Assembly (NCBI RefSeq): GCF_036226445.1
Contig: NZ_CP108474.1
Coordinates: 2,418,001-2,482,000 of the forward strand
DNA from: Streptomyces sp. NBC_01255
GTDB taxonomy: Bacteria > Actinomycetota > Actinomycetes > Streptomycetales > Streptomycetaceae
Reading direction: 5' to 3'
DNA: 64,000 nt
A program made the position numbers and the translations under genes. Below the pieces are notes generated by a model, which saw only the letters and a program-made list of their open reading frames with translations, made no database searches and was not told the DNA's origin. Shown here in pieces: positions 22,056-32,293 of this stretch (the stretch's first letter is position 1; each line of letters opens with the position of its first letter).

Positions 22056-22901
22056 CTAGAACAGCACGCTCATGAAGGCGCCGGTCTCCCGGAAGCCGAC
22101 GCGGCGGTACGAGGCCCTGGCGGGGGTGTTGTAGTCGTTGACGTACAGGCTGACCACGGGGGCGACGTCGGTGAGGGCGTACTGGAGGACGGCGGCCATG
22201 CCCGTCTCCGACAGGCCCTTGCCGCGGTGCTCGGGGGCGACCCAGACGCCCTGGATCTGGCAGGCCTGGCGGGTCGCGGCGCCGATCTCGGCCTTGAAGA
22301 CGACCTTGCCGTCCTCGATCCGGGCGAAGGAGCGGCCCGCACCGACGAGCTCGGCGACCCGGGCCTGGTAGAGCAGTCCGCCGTCGTTCGCGAGCGGGGA
22401 GACGCCGACCTCTTCGGTGAACATGGCGACGCAGGCTGGCATGATCGCGTCCATCTCGTCCTTGCGGACGCGGCGGACCAGCGGATCGGCGGCGACCGTC
22501 GTCGAGGGCTCCTCGGCGATCATCAGCGGCTGGCGGGCGCGGATGTCCCTCGCCGGGCCCCAGCTGGGCTCCAGGAGCCGCCACAGGTCGGTGGTGGGCT
22601 CGACGGGGCCGACGATCGAGGAGCAGCGGCGGCCGATCCTGCGGGCCCGGTCGGCGAAGGCGCGGACGGCCTCGGGGGTGGCGCAGATGGGGACGAGGTT
22701 GGCGCCGGAGTAGCAGAGCGAGCGCAGCCGCCCCTCGGCGTACCAGCCCCACATCTCGCCGCCGAGCCGCCAGGGATCGAGCCCGGCGACCTGGACGCGG
22801 GCGGTCACGAAGGCGTTCTCGACGGGGGCGCTCTCCAGGACGGCCAGGGCGGCGCCGAGGTCGGCGGGTTCGAGGACCCGGGTGGTGGTCTCTGTCAGCA
22901 C
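22056..22901 (-). CDS. DUF4081/GNAT two-lobe acetyltransferase
   Basis: 281 residues starting at GTG 22901. The N-terminal half (LVPICATPEAVRAFADRAR, RRCSSIVGPVEPTTDLW) matches the DUF4081 domain that precedes a GNAT domain in actinobacteria. The C-terminal half has the acetyl-CoA motif VWVAPEHRGKGLSETGMAAV and YNTPARASYRRVGF. The substrate is unknown. Upstream of it lie a bidirectional hairpin and the end of ispG. It is probably transcribed into the smaller GNAT gene downstream. Confidence 0.88.
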   Translation of the reverse strand: MLTETTTRVLEPADLGAALAVLESAPVENAFVTARVQVAGLDPWRLGGEMWGWYAEGRLRSLCYSGANLVPICATPEAVRAFADRARRIGRRCSSIVGPVEPTTDLWRLLEPSWGPARDIRARQPLMIAEEPSTTVAADPLVRRVRKDEMDAIMPACVAMFTEEVGVSPLANDGGLLYQARVAELVGAGRSFARIEDGKVVFKAEIGAATRQACQIQGVWVAPEHRGKGLSETGMAAVLQYALTDVAPVVSLYVNDYNTPARASYRRVGFRETGAFMSVLF

Positions 22902-22975
22902 GAGGGGGCCTCACGGTACGGATCTGCTGGTCTCCGCACTTTACCCCTGCGCCCTGTGGAGAAGCCTGTCACGCA

Positions 22976-23015
22976 CACGAAACCCCTCCACCCGGTGGGG
23001 TGGAGGGGCTTCGTG
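22976..23015. terminator. Strong hairpin downstream of ispG
   Basis: CACGAA then CCCCTCCACCC (22976-22993, with one unpaired A) pairs with GGGTGGAGGGG then TTCGTG (22998-23015, one unpaired C) around a 4-nt loop. It lies 16 bp after the ispG stop on the minus strand and should end that transcript before the acetyltransferase gene. Confidence 0.88.
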
Positions 23016-23030
23016 TGAAGATCCCGCCTG

Positions 23031-24188
<1,158 letters not shown>

Positions 24189-24253
24189 CTTTTGTGCAAC
24201 CTCAAGGTTGTGCGTCGGCGGGCTCAGGTCTCCGAGGTTACCGCCCCGGGGGC

Positions 24254-24284
24254 GGGGGCCCCGACACCAGCGGGTCGGGCCCCC
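24254..24284 (-). terminator. Hairpin between rip and ispG
   Basis: GGGGGCCCCGAC near 24254-24265 faces GTCGGGCCCCC near 24274-24284 with one unpaired C. It lies after the rip stop (24304) and before the ispG start (24188), both on the minus strand. It could end the aroA-dxr-rip transcript or attenuate read-through into ispG. Confidence 0.6.
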
Positions 24285-24303
24285 TGGGGAGCTGGGACAG
24301 GCG

Positions 24304-25611
24304 CTACGTCAGTCTCACCGGGTTGACGATGTCGGCGGCGAGAACGAGCAGCGTGAAGCAGACGAAGACGCCGGCCACCACGTACGCGGCGGGCATCAGT
24401 TTGGCCACGTCGAACGGGCCCGGGTCGGGTCGCTTGAAGATCCGGGCCGTGTGGCGGCGTACGGACTCCCACAGCGCGCCCGCGATGTGGCCGCCGTCGA
24501 GCGGCAGCAGCGGAAGCATGTTGAACAGGAACAACGAGACGTTGAAGAACACCAGGAGGTTCATGAACATCACGAGGATCGTCGTCGGCGGCGCCTCGAC
24601 GTTCATGAGTTCACCGGTGAGCCGGGCCGCGCCGACGACGCCGACCGGGGAGTCCTTGGCGCGCTCTCCGTCGCCGAAGGTGGCGTCCCAGAGGCCGGGG
24701 ATCTTGCCGGGGAGGGCGATGACCGACTGGACACCGTTCTCCAGCAGGTCGGACATCCGTTCGGTGGTCTCGCCGAAGCTGAGGGCGGCGACCTCGGTCT
24801 TCGAGGCGAAGCCGAGGTAGCCGGCGTCGATGTACTGGAGCGGCTGGACGACCTGGCCGTCCTCGTCCTTCATCGGCACCTTGTTGGAGACGAGCGTCGG
24901 GTGCAGGTCGACGCGCTGCCCGTCCCGCTCGACGGTGATCGTCGCCGCGCCGATGGTGTCGCGGATGCGGTCCGAGAGCGTGTCCCAGTCCCCCACCGGC
25001 GCGCCGTTGAAGGCGACGATCTGGTCGCCCTCCTTCAGGCCCGCCCGGAAGGCCGGGGAGACGGGGTCACTCGCAGCGCACTTCTCGCGGTTCTCGCTCT
25101 GCTTGATGACGCACTTCTGGACGCCGGCGACCTTGGTCGTCTGGCCCTCGATGCCCAGCGTCATCATCGAACCGAAGAACAGCGCCGCCGCCAGGACCAG
25201 GTTCATGAACGGTCCGGCGAACATCACGATCACGCGCTTCCACGGCTTGCGCGTGTAGAAGAGCCGGGACTCGTCGCCGGGCTTCAGCTCCTCGTAGGAG
25301 GCCTCGCGGGCGTCCTCGATCATCGAGCGCCAGGGCGAGGTGGAGCGGGCCTCGATCTTGCCGTCCTCGCCCGGCGGGAACATGCCGATCATGCGGATGT
25401 AGCCGCCGGCGGGGATGGCCTTGATGCCGTACTCGGTCTCGCCCCGCTTCTTCGACCAGATCGTGGGGCCGAAGCCGACCATGTACTGCGGCACGCGGAT
25501 GCCGAAGAGCTTGGCGGTGGAGAGGTGGCCCAGCTCGTGCCACGCGATGGAGACGAGCAGTCCAAGCGCGAACAGCACGATGCCGAGGATGTACAAGAGC
25601 ACTTCGGTCAT
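24304..25611 (-). CDS. Membrane site-2 zinc metalloprotease (RseP/RIP type)
   Basis: Intramembrane protease of the S2P family; 435 residues. The N-terminal helix carries the zinc motif HELGH ([17 protein letters not shown]), and a PDZ domain occupies about residues 185-290 ([17 protein letters not shown]). A C-terminal helix has the second zinc element [12 protein letters not shown]. It probably cleaves anti-sigma factors or signal-peptide remnants. The start ATG overlaps the dxr stop by 4 nt, so it is coupled to dxr, a common Streptomyces arrangement. Confidence 0.95.
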   Translation of the reverse strand: MTEVLLYILGIVLFALGLLVSIAWHELGHLSTAKLFGIRVPQYMVGFGPTIWSKKRGETEYGIKAIPAGGYIRMIGMFPPGEDGKIEARSTSPWRSMIEDAREASYEELKPGDESRLFYTRKPWKRVIVMFAGPFMNLVLAAALFFGSMMTLGIEGQTTKVAGVQKCVIKQSENREKCAASDPVSPAFRAGLKEGDQIVAFNGAPVGDWDTLSDRIRDTIGAATITVERDGQRVDLHPTLVSNKVPMKDEDGQVVQPLQYIDAGYLGFASKTEVAALSFGETTERMSDLLENGVQSVIALPGKIPGLWDATFGDGERAKDSPVGVVGAARLTGELMNVEAPPTTILVMFMNLLVFFNVSLFLFNMLPLLPLDGGHIAGALWESVRRHTARIFKRPDPGPFDVAKLMPAAYVVAGVFVCFTLLVLAADIVNPVRLT

Positions 25612-26858
25612 GCGCGCGCCTCCGCCGTTGCCTTCGCCGCCAGTTCACGGGCCCGGGCCCGTGCCCAGGTCTCCGCTTCGAGGACGTCCGGGACGGTGAG
25701 GGAGGTTCCCGTACCGGGAACGCCGTGCTCCGCGACGACCGCTGTGACCGTATCCATGATTCCGTTGAACGGCAGCCGCCCGGCGAGAAACGCCTCGACG
25801 CACTCCTCGTTCGCCGCGTTGAAGACGGCGGGGGCCGTGCCGCCCAGCTCGCCGACGTGCCGCGCCAGGCCGACCGACGGGAAGGCCTCCGTGTCGAGCG
25901 GGAAGAACTCCCAGGTGGAGGCCTTGGTCCAGTCGAAGGCCGGGGCCGCGTCCGGGACGCGCTCGGGCCAGCCGATGCCGATGGCGATGGGGCCGCGCAT
26001 GTCGGGCGGGGTCGCCTGGGCGAGCGTGGAGCCGTCCGTGAACTCCACCATCGAGTGGACGTACGACTGGGGGTGCACGACGACCTCGATGCGGTCGAAG
26101 GGGATGTCGTACAGCAGGTGTGCCTCGATGACTTCGAGGCCCTTGTTCACCAGGGTGGCGCTGTTCACCGTGATCACCGGGCCCATGGCCCAGGTCGGGT
26201 GGGCGAGCGCGTCCTCGCGGGTGACGTCGGCCAGCTGCTCGCGCGTACGGCCGCGGAAGGGGCCGCCGGAGGCCGTGACGACCAGCTTGCGGACGTCGGC
26301 GCGGGTGCCGGCGGCGAGCGCCTGGAAGAGGGCCGCGTGCTCGGAGTCGACCGGGATGATCTGCCCCGGTTTCGCGAGTGCCTTGACCAGCGGGCCGCCG
26401 ACGATCAGCGACTCCTTGTTGGCGAGGGCGAGGGTGCGGCCGGCTTCGAGGGCGGCGAGCGTGGGCGCGAGGCCGATGGAGCCGGTGATGCCGTTGAGCA
26501 CGGTGTGGCACGGGGAGGCGGCCAGCTGGGTGGCGGCGTCGGGGCCCGCCAGGAGCTCGGGCAGCGGCTCGGAACCGTACAGCGCCTTCAGCGCGTCGCG
26601 CAGCTCGGGCAGCACCTCCTCACGGGCGACCGCGACCGCGGCGACCTTCAGCCGGTGCGCCTGCTCGGCGAGCAGGGCGACCCGGCCGCCGGAGGCGGCC
26701 AGGGCGGTGACCCGGAAGCGGTCGGGGTTGCGCAGCACCAGGTCGATGGCCTGGGTGCCGATGGACCCGGTCGAGCCGAGGACGACGATGTCCCGGCGTC
26801 CTTCGGAGACGTCGAAGGCGATGTGGGGATCGGCGAGAGGAGAGGGGCGGTCGCTCAT
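25608..26858 (-). CDS. dxr: 1-deoxy-D-xylulose-5-phosphate reductoisomerase
   Basis: First committed MEP-pathway enzyme, converting DXP to MEP with NADPH; 416 residues. The NADPH fold has [17 protein letters not shown]. The substrate/metal region has NKESLIVGG, then [11 protein letters not shown] and ASGGPFRGR, and the C-terminal helical domain ends near [10 protein letters not shown]. Start is ATG 26858 ([12 protein letters not shown]); the upstream open frame lacks conservation. It lies 34 bp after the aroA stop and overlaps rip, so the three genes are likely one transcript. Confidence 0.96.
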   Translation of the reverse strand: MSDRPSPLADPHIAFDVSEGRRDIVVLGSTGSIGTQAIDLVLRNPDRFRVTALAASGGRVALLAEQAHRLKVAAVAVAREEVLPELRDALKALYGSEPLPELLAGPDAATQLAASPCHTVLNGITGSIGLAPTLAALEAGRTLALANKESLIVGGPLVKALAKPGQIIPVDSEHAALFQALAAGTRADVRKLVVTASGGPFRGRTREQLADVTREDALAHPTWAMGPVITVNSATLVNKGLEVIEAHLLYDIPFDRIEVVVHPQSYVHSMVEFTDGSTLAQATPPDMRGPIAIGIGWPERVPDAAPAFDWTKASTWEFFPLDTEAFPSVGLARHVGELGGTAPAVFNAANEECVEAFLAGRLPFNGIMDTVTAVVAEHGVPGTGTSLTVPDVLEAETWARARARELAAKATAEARA

Positions 26859-26892
26859 GCCCCCCATTCTTGCCGCAAACGCTGTGCGGTCT

Positions 26893-28137
26893 TCACGGGG
26901 TGTGGACAAACGCGTCGAAGACCCGGTGGAAGTCGGGGAAGGTCTTCTTCACACAGCCGGGGTCGTCGAAGGTGATCCCGGGGGTGCGCAGGGCCGTGAC
27001 CGCGAAGGACATGACGATCCGGTGGTCGCCGTGGGTGGCGATCTCGACGGGTCCGGTGGGGGTGCCGGGGTGGATCTCGATCCAGTCGGGGCCGGTGCGG
27101 ACGGTGATGCCGAGGCGGCGCAGGTTGTCGGCGCAGGCGTCGAGGCGGTCGCACTCCTTGACCCGGGTGTTGGCGACGTCCTCGATGCGGACGGGTCCTT
27201 CGGCGAAGGGCGCGAGCGCGGCGAGGGTCGGCATGGTGTCGGAGATGTCCCGCATGTTGACGGTGAGTCCGCGCAGGGTGCCGGTGGAGCGGACGGTCGT
27301 CCCGGAGTCGGTGATCTCGACGTCGGCGCCCATGCGGCGCAGGACGTCGACGAAGGCCAGGTCGCCCTGGAGGGCGCCGGTGCCGAGGCCGGGGACGGTG
27401 ACGGAGCGGCCCGGTTCGAGGGCGGCCGCGGCGAAGAAGTAGCTGGCGGTGGAGGCGTCGGGCTCGACGCCGTAGGTCCTCGCCCGGTAGCCGGTGGGGG
27501 CGACCCGGTACGTACGGCCCTCCTGGCGTACGTCGGCCCCGAAGGCCCGCATCATCGCGAGGGTGATCTCGACGTACGGCTCCGAGACCAGGTCGGTGAC
27601 GGTGATGTCGAGGCCCTCGGCGGTGAGCGGGCCCAGCATGAGCAGGGCCGTCAGGTACTGGGAGGACTGCCCGGCGTCGAGGGTGAGCGCGCCGCCCTTC
27701 ACGCCGTGGGCGTGGACGGCGAGCGGGTGGTGGCCCTCCTTCTCCAGGTGCCGCAGATCGACACCGAGAGTACGCAGAGCCGTCGACAAGGGTCCGAGAG
27801 GACGGCCTCGCATCTGCGCGGAGGCGTCGAAGCGGTACGCGCCGCGGCCCGCGGCCACGAGGGTGGGCAGGAAGCGGGCGGTGGTGGCGCCGTCGCGGCA
27901 GTAGACCTCGGCCGTGTCCGCGCCGGGGCCGTCGGGCCGACCCTCGATGTGCCAGGCGCCGGGCTCGCGGCGGACCTCGTAGCCGAGCGCGGCGAGACCT
28001 TCGGCGAAGCCCTCGGTGTCGTCGGAGACGAGCGGCCTGAGGAGGGTCGTGGTGCCCTCCGCGGCGGCGGCGAGGAAAAGCGCGCGGGCGGTGACGGACT
28101 TGGAGCCGGGGATGTCGATGACGGTCACGGGCGTCAT
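26893..28137 (-). CDS. aroA: 3-phosphoshikimate 1-carboxyvinyltransferase, atypical
   Basis: Forms EPSP from shikimate-3-phosphate and PEP; 414 residues. Family motifs: IPGSKSVTARALFL at the N-terminus, GQSSQYLTALLM, EPDASTASYFFAAA, NMRDISDTMPTLAAL, RVKECDRL and HGDHRIVMSF. The loop usually read as GNAGTxMRP is RDGATTARF, so the glycine that contacts glyphosate in E. coli (G96) is alanine here (A84). It may be a second EPSP synthase rather than the housekeeping copy; only the full genome can tell. Start is ATG 28137 (MTPVTVIDIPGSK). It precedes dxr by 34 bp and follows the acyl-CoA dehydrogenase by 83 bp on the same strand. Confidence 0.9.
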   Translation of the reverse strand: MTPVTVIDIPGSKSVTARALFLAAAAEGTTTLLRPLVSDDTEGFAEGLAALGYEVRREPGAWHIEGRPDGPGADTAEVYCRDGATTARFLPTLVAAGRGAYRFDASAQMRGRPLGPLSTALRTLGVDLRHLEKEGHHPLAVHAHGVKGGALTLDAGQSSQYLTALLMLGPLTAEGLDITVTDLVSEPYVEITLAMMRAFGADVRQEGRTYRVAPTGYRARTYGVEPDASTASYFFAAAALEPGRSVTVPGLGTGALQGDLAFVDVLRRMGADVEITDSGTTVRSTGTLRGLTVNMRDISDTMPTLAALAPFAEGPVRIEDVANTRVKECDRLDACADNLRRLGITVRTGPDWIEIHPGTPTGPVEIATHGDHRIVMSFAVTALRTPGITFDDPGCVKKTFPDFHRVFDAFVHTP

Positions 28138-28220
28138 CCTGCCGTGTGGGCGGGGCGGGCGGCCCCGCGTTCCGCATGGCGGAACGGGGGCGGGCGGAGG
28201 GCGGTCACCGGGCGGGCGCC

Positions 28221-30155
28221 TCAGGGGATCCTGCGGTGGACGTTCTCCTCGGTCGACGGCCCCGGGGTGGCGTCCGCGATCCACGGACCGTCGTCGCCGG
28301 GGTCGACGATGCCGGCCTCCAGCCAGGTGTACCGGCCGTCGAGGACGCCCTCGACGATCCGCCTGTCGAGGTCGTCGGTGTTGGACCAGAGGCGTCCGAA
28401 GAGTTCCTCGGTCCGCAGCCGGGACTGGCGGCAGAAGACGTCCGCGAGCTCGTGCGCCTCCCGGCCGTGGTCGCCGGTGGTGCGGAGGAGTTCGGCCCGT
28501 ACGCAGGCGGCGCTCATCGCGAAGAGTTCGGCGCCGATGTCGACGATCCGCCCGAGGAAGGCCTGCTTGAGCTCCATGCGGCCCTGCCAGCGGGACATCG
28601 CGTAGAAGGTCGAGCGGGCGAGCTTGCGGGAGGTCCGCTCGACGTACCGGAGGTGACCGGCGAGGTCGCCGAACTCCCCGTACGCCCGGGGCAGTTGCCC
28701 GGGCCCGGCGACGAGTCCGGGCAGCCAGCGGGCGTAGAAGCCGCCGGCCTTGGCGCCGGCCCGCGCCTTGTCGGCGAGGGACTTCCCGGGGTCGATGAGG
28801 TCGCCGGCGACGGAGAGGTGGGCGTCGACGGCCTCGCGGGCGATCAGCAGGTGCATGATCTCCGTCGAGCCCTCGAAGATCCGGTTGATCCGCAGGTCGC
28901 GCAGGACCTGCTCGGCGGGGACGGCGCGTTCGCCGCGGGCGGCGAGGGAGTCGGCTGTCTCGTAGCCGCGGCCGCCGCGGATCTGGACCAGTTCGTCGGC
29001 GATCAGCCACGCCATCTCGGAGGCGTACAGCTTGGCGAGGGCGGCCTCGATGCGGATGTCGTTGCGGTCCTCGTCGGCCAGCTGCGAGGCGAGGTCGACG
29101 ACGGCCTCCAGGGCGAAGGTGGTGGCCGCGATGAAGGAGATCTTGGTGCCGACGGCCTCGTGGCGGGCGACGGGCCCGCCCCACTGCTCGCGGACCCCCG
29201 ACCATTCACGGGCGATCTTCAGGCACCACTTGCCGGCGCCCGCGCACGCGGCGGGGAGCGAGAGACGACCGGTGTTGAGGGTGGTGAGGGCGATCTTCAG
29301 TCCGCTGCCCTCGGGGCCGATGCGGTTGCCGGCCGGGACGCGGACGCGGTGGAAGCGGGTGAGGCCGTTCTCCAGGCCGCGCAGGCCCATGAAGGCGTTG
29401 CGGTGCTCGACGGTGATGCCGGGCGAGTCGGCCTCGACGACGAAGGCGGTGATGCCGCCGCGGTGGCCCTCGGATGCGGGCACGCGGGCCATGACGACCA
29501 GCAGGTCGGCGACGACGCCGTTGGTGGTCCACAGCTTCACCCCGTCGAGGACGTACGTGTCGTCCCCGTCGCCGTCCTCCGGCACGGCGGTGGTGGCGAG
29601 GCGGGCCGGGTCGGAGCCGACGTCGGGCTCGGTGAGGAGGAAGGCGGAGAGGTCCGTACGGGCGAGGCGGGGCAGGAAGGCGTCCTTCTGGGCCTGCGTG
29701 CCGAAGAGTTTCAGCGGCTGCGGTACGCCGATCGACTGATGCGCGGAGAGCAGGGCGCCGACGGCGGGGCTCGCGGAGCCGACGAGGGCCAGGGCACGGT
29801 TGTAGTACAGCTGGGTGAGGCCGAGACCGCCGTACGCCGGGTCGATCTTCATCCCGAGCGCGCCGATCTCCTTGAGGCCGGTGATCGTCTCGTCGGGGAT
29901 GCGGGCCTCGCGCTCGATGCGGGCGCCGTCGATCCGGGTCTCGCAGAACGTCCGGAGGGTCGCGAGGAAGGCCTCCCCGCGCCGGACGTCCTCGTCGGCG
30001 GGGAGCGGGTGGGGGTGGATGAGGTCCAGGCGGAACCGGCCGAGGAAGAGTTCCTTGGCGAAGCTCGGCTTGTGCCAGTCCTGCTCGCGCGCGGCCTCGG
30101 CGGTCTGCCGGGCTTCGCGTGCCGTGACCTTGGGCCGCTGGGTGGGGGCGGACAT
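28221..30155 (-). CDS. Acyl-CoA dehydrogenase family protein, long form
   Basis: FAD flavoprotein of fatty-acyl-CoA oxidation; 644 residues, much longer than the usual 380. A central core has FLLTEPDVGSDPARLATTAV, then TRFHRVRVPAGNRIG and IRGGRGYETADSLAARG, and RINRIFEGSTEIMHLLIA. A C-terminal helical extension of about 200 residues follows (DVFCRQSRLRTEELFGRL). Such long actinobacterial forms are often FadE-like. Start ATG 30155 has a good AGGAGGTGTTC site just upstream. No ligase or hydratase neighbour is in the window, so the substrate chain is unknown. Confidence 0.92.
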   Translation of the reverse strand: MSAPTQRPKVTAREARQTAEAAREQDWHKPSFAKELFLGRFRLDLIHPHPLPADEDVRRGEAFLATLRTFCETRIDGARIEREARIPDETITGLKEIGALGMKIDPAYGGLGLTQLYYNRALALVGSASPAVGALLSAHQSIGVPQPLKLFGTQAQKDAFLPRLARTDLSAFLLTEPDVGSDPARLATTAVPEDGDGDDTYVLDGVKLWTTNGVVADLLVVMARVPASEGHRGGITAFVVEADSPGITVEHRNAFMGLRGLENGLTRFHRVRVPAGNRIGPEGSGLKIALTTLNTGRLSLPAACAGAGKWCLKIAREWSGVREQWGGPVARHEAVGTKISFIAATTFALEAVVDLASQLADEDRNDIRIEAALAKLYASEMAWLIADELVQIRGGRGYETADSLAARGERAVPAEQVLRDLRINRIFEGSTEIMHLLIAREAVDAHLSVAGDLIDPGKSLADKARAGAKAGGFYARWLPGLVAGPGQLPRAYGEFGDLAGHLRYVERTSRKLARSTFYAMSRWQGRMELKQAFLGRIVDIGAELFAMSAACVRAELLRTTGDHGREAHELADVFCRQSRLRTEELFGRLWSNTDDLDRRIVEGVLDGRYTWLEAGIVDPGDDGPWIADATPGPSTEENVHRRIP

Positions 30156-30290
30156 GAACACCTCCTCGGGCTGTCTGTCCGTCGTACCCGATTTCCACGG
30201 GTTCGGAAAGACGAGAGGGAGCGTTCGCGCCGTGTCCTCCTGACGAGACGCCCCGGCCGCCGGGGCGTGGCGACGCGTAGGGTCCCCGCC

Positions 30291-30593
30291 ATGTCGCAGC
30301 CGATCAAGCTCATCATCCACATCGCCACACTGCCCGGCAGGGGCGCGGACCAGGTCGCCGCCTTCGAGGCGCTCGCACCGCTCGTACGGGCGGAGGAGGG
30401 CTGCCTGCGGTACGACCTCCACCGGGTGGCCGACGACCCCGACCGCTTCGTCCTGATCGAGCGCTGGGCCTCGGCCGAGGCGCTCGCCGCGCACGACGTC
30501 GCCCCGCACATGACGGCGGCGGACGCGGCGAACAAGGCCTTCCGCGCGAAGCCGGCCGAGGTCGTCCGCCTCGTCGACGCGCCCGTGGCATGA
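30291..30593 (+). CDS. Antibiotic biosynthesis monooxygenase (ABM) domain protein
   Basis: 100-residue dimeric alpha/beta-barrel (ABM/quinol monooxygenase) protein: LIIHIATLPGRGADQVAAF, EEGCLRYDLHRVADDPDRFV, LIERWASAEALAAHDVAPH. These small proteins oxidise quinols or other aromatic substrates, or detoxify aldehydes, without cofactor. It is divergent from the acyl-CoA dehydrogenase gene and converges on the aldehyde dehydrogenase, from which a hairpin separates it. The substrate is unknown. Confidence 0.9.
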   Translation: MSQPIKLIIHIATLPGRGADQVAAFEALAPLVRAEEGCLRYDLHRVADDPDRFVLIERWASAEALAAHDVAPHMTAADAANKAFRAKPAEVVRLVDAPVA

Positions 30594-30600
30594 CGAAAGA

Positions 30601-30633
30601 CGGCCCGAGCCCCCGCACAGTGGGCTCGGGCCG
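30601..30633. terminator. Bidirectional hairpin between ABM protein and aldehyde dehydrogenase
   Basis: CGGCCCGAGCCC at 30601-30612 pairs with GGGCTCGGGCCG at 30622-30633, with a 9-nt loop. It lies between two convergent genes and would end both transcripts. Confidence 0.85.
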
Positions 30634-30654
30634 CCTGGCCTCGTGGCGTACGAC

Positions 30655-32100
30655 TTACAGCGCGAGGCCCGTCAGGACCAGGACGCGCTCGTACGTGTAG
30701 TCGTCCATCGCGAACTTGACGCCCTCGCGGCCGACGCCGGAGCGCTTGGCACCGCCGTACGGCATCTGGTCGGCGCGGTAGGACGGGACGTCGCCGACGA
30801 TCACGCCGCCGACCTCCAGTGCGCGGTGGGCGCGGAAGGCGGTCTGCAGGTCGCGCGTGAAGACGCCCGCCTGGAGGCCGAAGTCGGAGTCGTTGACCGC
30901 GGCGAAGGCCTCGGCCTCGCCGTCGACCTTGGCGATCGTGAGGACCGGGCCGAAGACCTCGGCGCGGGCCAGGGTGACGCCCTCGGGGAGCTCGGCGAGG
31001 ACGGTCGGGGCGTAGGTGGCACCCTCGCGCTTGCCGCCGGTGAGGAGCTTGGCGCCCGCGGCGACGGCCTCGTCGACCCAGGACTCGACGCGCTGCGCGG
31101 CGGCCTCGTCGACCAGCGGGCCGACGTCGGTGGCGGCGTCGGACGGGTCACCGGTGACCTGGGCCTCGACGGCGGCGACGATCTTCGGCACCAGGCGGTC
31201 GTAGACCGAGGCGTCGGCGATCACGCGCTGCACGGAGATGCAGGACTGGCCGCCCTGGTAGTTGGAGAAGGTGGCGATACGGCTCGCCGCCCAGTCCAGG
31301 TCGGCCTCGGAGGACCAGTCGGGCAGGACGACGGCCGCGGCGTTGCCGCCGAGCTCCAGGGTGCAGTGCTTGTGCGGCACCGACTCCTGGATGGCGTAGC
31401 CGACCTTGTCCGACCCGGTGAAGGAGATCACCGGGAGGCGCTCGTCCTTGACGAGGGCGGGCATGCGGTCGTTCGGCACGGTCAGGATCGACCAGGAGCC
31501 GGCCGGCAGCTCGGTCTCGGCCAGGATCTCGCCCAGGATCAGGGAGGAGATCGGGGTCGACGGGGCCGGCTTGAGGATGATCGGGGCGCCGACGGCGATG
31601 GCCGGGGCGACCTTGTGGGCGCTGAGGTTCAGCGGGAAGTTGAACGGCGCGATGCCGAGGACGACGCCCTTGGGGATCCGGCGGGTGAGGGCGAGGCGGC
31701 CCGCGCCGCCGGCCTCGGTGTCCAGGCGCTGGGCCTCGCCGGCGTTCCAGCGGCGGGCCTCCTCGGCGGCGAAACGGAAGACGGAGACGGCACGGCCGAC
31801 CTCGCCGCGGGCCCACTTGATGGGCTTGCCGTTCTCGGCGGAGATCAGGAGAGCGATCTCCTCGGTGCGCTCGGCGAGCCGCTTCGACACGTGGTCGAGG
31901 GCGGCGGCGCGGACGTGCGCCGGGGTCGCGGCGAACTCGTCGACGACGGCGTGCGCGGCGGCGACGGCCTCCTCGACCTGGGCCTCGGTGGGCACGCTGA
32001 CCTTGCCGACCAGACGTCCGTCGAAGGAGTTCGTGACGTCGAAGGTGGCCTCGCCGGTGGCCTCGCGGCCGGCGAGCCAGAAGGCGTGGGTGGTCGTCAT
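30655..32100 (-). CDS. NAD(P)-dependent aldehyde dehydrogenase
   Basis: Oxidises an aldehyde to the acid; 481 residues. Family landmarks: IAPFNFPLN, SFTGSDKVGYAIQE, the general base in LELGGNAA (E249) and the catalytic cysteine in GGQSCISVQ (C287). It resembles succinate-semialdehyde or phosphorylating-type dehydrogenases more than the aminoaldehyde enzymes at 50910 and 63021. With gabT nearby, a role in GABA or succinate-semialdehyde breakdown is possible but not shown. It ends at the shared hairpin. Confidence 0.94.
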   Translation of the reverse strand: MTTTHAFWLAGREATGEATFDVTNSFDGRLVGKVSVPTEAQVEEAVAAAHAVVDEFAATPAHVRAAALDHVSKRLAERTEEIALLISAENGKPIKWARGEVGRAVSVFRFAAEEARRWNAGEAQRLDTEAGGAGRLALTRRIPKGVVLGIAPFNFPLNLSAHKVAPAIAVGAPIILKPAPSTPISSLILGEILAETELPAGSWSILTVPNDRMPALVKDERLPVISFTGSDKVGYAIQESVPHKHCTLELGGNAAAVVLPDWSSEADLDWAASRIATFSNYQGGQSCISVQRVIADASVYDRLVPKIVAAVEAQVTGDPSDAATDVGPLVDEAAAQRVESWVDEAVAAGAKLLTGGKREGATYAPTVLAELPEGVTLARAEVFGPVLTIAKVDGEAEAFAAVNDSDFGLQAGVFTRDLQTAFRAHRALEVGGVIVGDVPSYRADQMPYGGAKRSGVGREGVKFAMDDYTYERVLVLTGLAL

Positions 32101-32293
32101 TGCGTCCCGGCCCTTTCCGTTTCGGTGGTGCGAGCGATCGCTCTCCTCACACGGTAGGGCCGGGGCGGCGGGGGCGGGCTTGTCCGGTATGGAGTAGTGG
32201 GGTGACGGCTCTGTCCGCTTCGGCCGAAGAACTCCCCCGCCCCGCCCTCAGGCGAGACCGTCCGCACCGGCGCCGGTTCTCACCCGGCCCGCC

